Position numbers and translations under genes: made by a program
Source: a candidate division GN15 bacterium
GTDB taxonomy: Bacteria > Zixibacteria > MSB-5A5 > GN15 > FEB-12
Assembly: GCA_014729205.1 (NCBI GenBank)
Contig: WJKG01000123.1
Span: forward strand, 1-16,574
Reading direction: 5' to 3'
DNA: 16,574 nucleotides
Shown here: positions 16,201-16,574 of the stretch, piece after piece
Layout of the letters: every line of letters begins with the position of its first letter
Numbering within the stretch: the stretch's first letter is position 1
The notes under the pieces: generated by a model
The model's database searches: none
Told to the model about the DNA's origin: nothing
Seen by the model: the letters and a program-made list of their open reading frames with translations, nothing else

Positions 16201-16574
16201 GGCCGAGGTCAAATCGCAGCAGCAATTGATGGAATCGGACAAGCTGGCGGCAATCGGCACCCTGGCAGCCGGTGTGGCCCACGAATTCAAGAACTACCTC
16301 GGTGGTATCATCGGTAACGCTTCGTTTGCTCTCGATGACCTCGACAAGGACGTTGGCGTTGAATCTGCCAAAGAAATCCTGGCGCAGATCATTGAGATGG
16401 GTGAGAAGGCTAATGATGTCGCCATGTCACTCTTGACATTCTCCAAAGCCCAGTCGGACGACTACAGTCCGGAGGATCTCAAAAAGATCATCCTTCGATC
16501 AATTGCTATGATCGAAAAGGAGTTGAGCAGCCAATCGATTGAACTTGTCACCTACATCGAAGACGACATTCCAC
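10202..16574 (+). CDS. giant membrane-anchored multi-PAS sensor histidine kinase (3' end outside window)
   Basis: One open frame of 2124 complete codons with no stop, running off the window. Residues about 21-114 hold three or four membrane helices in a compact sensor/anchor region with no large outside loop; a coiled coil follows (115-140). Then I count 15 PAS domains, most closed by a 'D-I-T-x-R-K' type PAC end: 141-251, 263-378, 388-502, 513-630, 638-760, 770-887, 899-1018, 1029-1147, 1163-1272, 1284-1399, 1410-1526, 1539-1647, 1660-1772, 1781-1880 and 1886-2002. The last resembles NifL-type PAS domains (NPHFTRVTGYT, ILSSGKH). The HisKA H-box A-H-E-F-K-N-Y-L places the phospho-acceptor at H2027. 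The ATPase domain and any receiver must lie downstream. ATG 10202 is used; GGGGGAGAG (10180-10188) is 13-15 bases away, so an in-frame TTG at 10178 or ATG at 10262 is possible. PAS13 has three Cys and two His. The receiver upstream is a likely partner. The signal sensed is unknown. Confidence 0.93.
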   Translation, partial: MSSWETSGTNGTRAASHKRRMAYCSSVAGLFILGYPFLHQLMGDGTGALLVFPVALAAWFFGFRTGLLSGVGAAVIGVVLGNLVGEHVKGPLIAPADWIGIMIPIAMGGLIGRLSDLKDRLRAELDRVNTLQEACQRRDQHYQRVVEHAHQPIIVVRDGRFVWANQATTERTGLDFETLTSRPFLEFIHPDDREKVTEMYRRRTAGELTKETYSLRVLAADGTVRWFSNSGVSIDWYGEPATLNFLTDITDRKRVERDYVEQLGFLQSLIDSIPNPVFYKNLDGVYKRCNQAFADFLGLDRQDILGQTAADIAPDELAKTYHQRDLELIEQGGNQVYETRVINAEGQTRQVRFHKAVVRDAEDRTRGLVGIVVDLTDVRTAEQELKTSTERFTKSFDRNPVPMTLIDSLSGELIEANRTFLQLFGLQRNHAIGQKLSASGVVSLETCQSLKTQVNDRGSMPPQRITANRADGLPIRIVWSAESIDIEGRHCILSTWLDVTEEERAREAERASEKRYRMLADHSSDVISVFAEDAALEYISPACERVLGYTAEELEGTVWWELLVPEDRHKADDLAGQLAKSSGQEPVIHRFRHKSGHPVWLESYAQPLTGEDGLTDGHYLCTSRDISARVRAQTDLRLSEERLSLVIEATDDGIWDWNVETGDLMVNEQWATMLGYELEEIPGNDSAWTDLMHPDDKDHVLKRLTEHFEGRDELYSVEHRLKTRNGEYKWILARGKVVERDEDGNPLRMTGTHRDIHEQRMAEIAREESEQRYALLFEAIGDGILITYNHRCVDCNESACKMLGLSREELIGLSPLDVSAERQPGGSPASQRILEILRALDAGSEQRFEWLYRRSDGTEFLTEMWLRGLELSGSSYVFAVMRDITERKRAEEALYVERNRLANIIEGTSAGTWEWNVQTGETAFNERWAEMLGYTLDELSPVSIDTWMELTHPDDLKKANELLKKHFSGESDHYDCEMRMRHRDGHWVWIQDRGRVTSWNDEGKPLWMFGTHMDISGRKAGEQALLESESRNRAITDSAQDAIVMMDPEGRISFWNPAAERIFGYNHREAVGQDLHKLIAPERYHEAHQEAFRAFVDTGDGDAVGKTSELEALTESGEEITVELSLSAIELGDGWHAVGIMRDVTGRKETEAKLKKAIDEQSAIFESSLVGIMVLHDRIITKVNLRMAEMLGYEPHELEGRGPQNLHLSYDNFVEFGDKYYWRLAETEIVQIEYPLRHKDGHTVWCQFNGKAIDPPDLSRGAVWIIEDMTERRQAQEAIRESQQKLSLHVQETPLAYIELDTDFKVRAWNPAAEKIFGYTREEVLDKPALDLIITPNTIQHVSAVFQQLLEDSGGRRSTNKNRTKDGQIITCDWYNTPLTDEAGHITGVACLAMDVTETHRAQEELRESEERFRLFFELGMIGMGIKAADLSWVHCNERLCEIVGYDRDELSKKDWLELVHPDDREATTAAHRGILSGHADSYTIEKRVIHKSGDIVDLLVSAKCLRDTDGTVRSIITLFQDITVRKRAMEALSHSEAQNRAIVSALPDLMFRMRADGTFLDFNAPEDAILLRERDEIIGANLEDLEFPDAFVELVQSRISDCLQTRQVDSFEYTLPVSEHDNHFEARITPCGEDEVLFLVRDITERKLATERIQHQAEFLKTVLESIPHPFYVIDPDTMKIKMANSATHNGVLPPEATCYSLTHKSGEPCSGENHPCTVQRVRTELEPCVVEHIHYDRDGDARTVEIRAFPVLNRGKLTDIIEYSTDITDRKKNEMRLAMLATFAENNPGMIVTLNTEAQLQYANPATEVNLARMNLTVDELHKILPHNIRDIVDRCIVNAETVQGLEVRYDRFTLLWDFHPVPGQQIVHAFAEDISDRIRREQELRKLSHAINQSPTIVIITDPDGTIEYVNPHFTRVTGYTLMEAVGENVNILSSGKHDNEFYHKLWSTISSGETWNGRIQNRRKSGEIYWQRTTISPIIGENGLIASYLGVAEDITAEVKSQQQLMESDKLAAIGTLAAGVAHEFKNYLGGIIGNASFALDDLDKDVGVESAKEILAQIIEMGEKANDVAMSLLTFSKAQSDDYSPEDLKKIILRSIAMIEKELSSQSIELVTYIEDDIP

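Noticed and set aside
1..16574. CRISPR, tRNA, rRNA, insertion sequences, phage or toxin-antitoxin genes
   Set aside because: No regularly spaced direct repeats, cloverleaf-like segments, transposase motifs or paired small toxin genes were seen by eye; short or diverged examples could be missed.

Overview
The window reads as a chromosomal segment of a Gram-negative bacterium: heptose-activation genes for lipopolysaccharide, a lipobox lipoprotein and a type IV pilus ATPase. By eye, GC is in the mid to high fifties. The gene mix (multi-PAS sensor kinase, DUF3467, GH57 branching enzyme, Big_5 lipoprotein) is reminiscent of uncultured FCB-group bacteria such as Zixibacteria, but that placement is an impression and was not tested. 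No IS element, phage gene, CRISPR array, tRNA or rRNA was seen.

Layout. (1) 115-1728 (+) encodes a secreted lipoprotein with Ig-like domains. It converges on a minus-strand cluster, and a long hairpin at 1750-1788 lies between them. (2) 6923 down to 1811 (-) is a six-gene cluster in transcription order: heptose-7-P kinase, heptose-1-P adenylyltransferase, a TPR protein, an M24 Xaa-Pro peptidase, biotin carboxyl carrier protein (accB) and a PilT-type ATPase. It mixes envelope, fatty-acid and motility functions, and may be restarted by an internal promoter just before accB. (3) 6924-7050 is a compact divergent control region. It holds two overlapping sigma70-like promoters and, beside them, three TTTGRTC repeats spaced exactly 10 bp plus a 14-bp palindrome. 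(4) 7051-9107 (+) holds a DUF3467 protein overlapping by ATGA with a GH57 alpha-glucan branching enzyme. (5) 9209-9415 (+) is a small zinc-ribbon membrane protein. (6) 9545-9943 (+) is a stand-alone receiver protein. (7) 10202 to the window end (+) is one uninterrupted reading frame of 2124 codons encoding a membrane-anchored sensor histidine kinase. I count 15 tandem PAS domains before the phospho-acceptor His; the ATPase domain lies beyond the window.

How they work together. The receiver and the giant kinase are probably partners, or members of a larger phosphorelay, although a hairpin and a candidate promoter between them suggest separate transcription. DUF3467 and the branching enzyme are almost certainly co-translated. 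The strongest candidates for something new are the 15-PAS kinase, with its Cys/His-rich 13th PAS domain and signs of internal duplication, and the 10-bp-phased operator between the heptose operon and the DUF3467/GH57 operon. Most other genes are well-known families.
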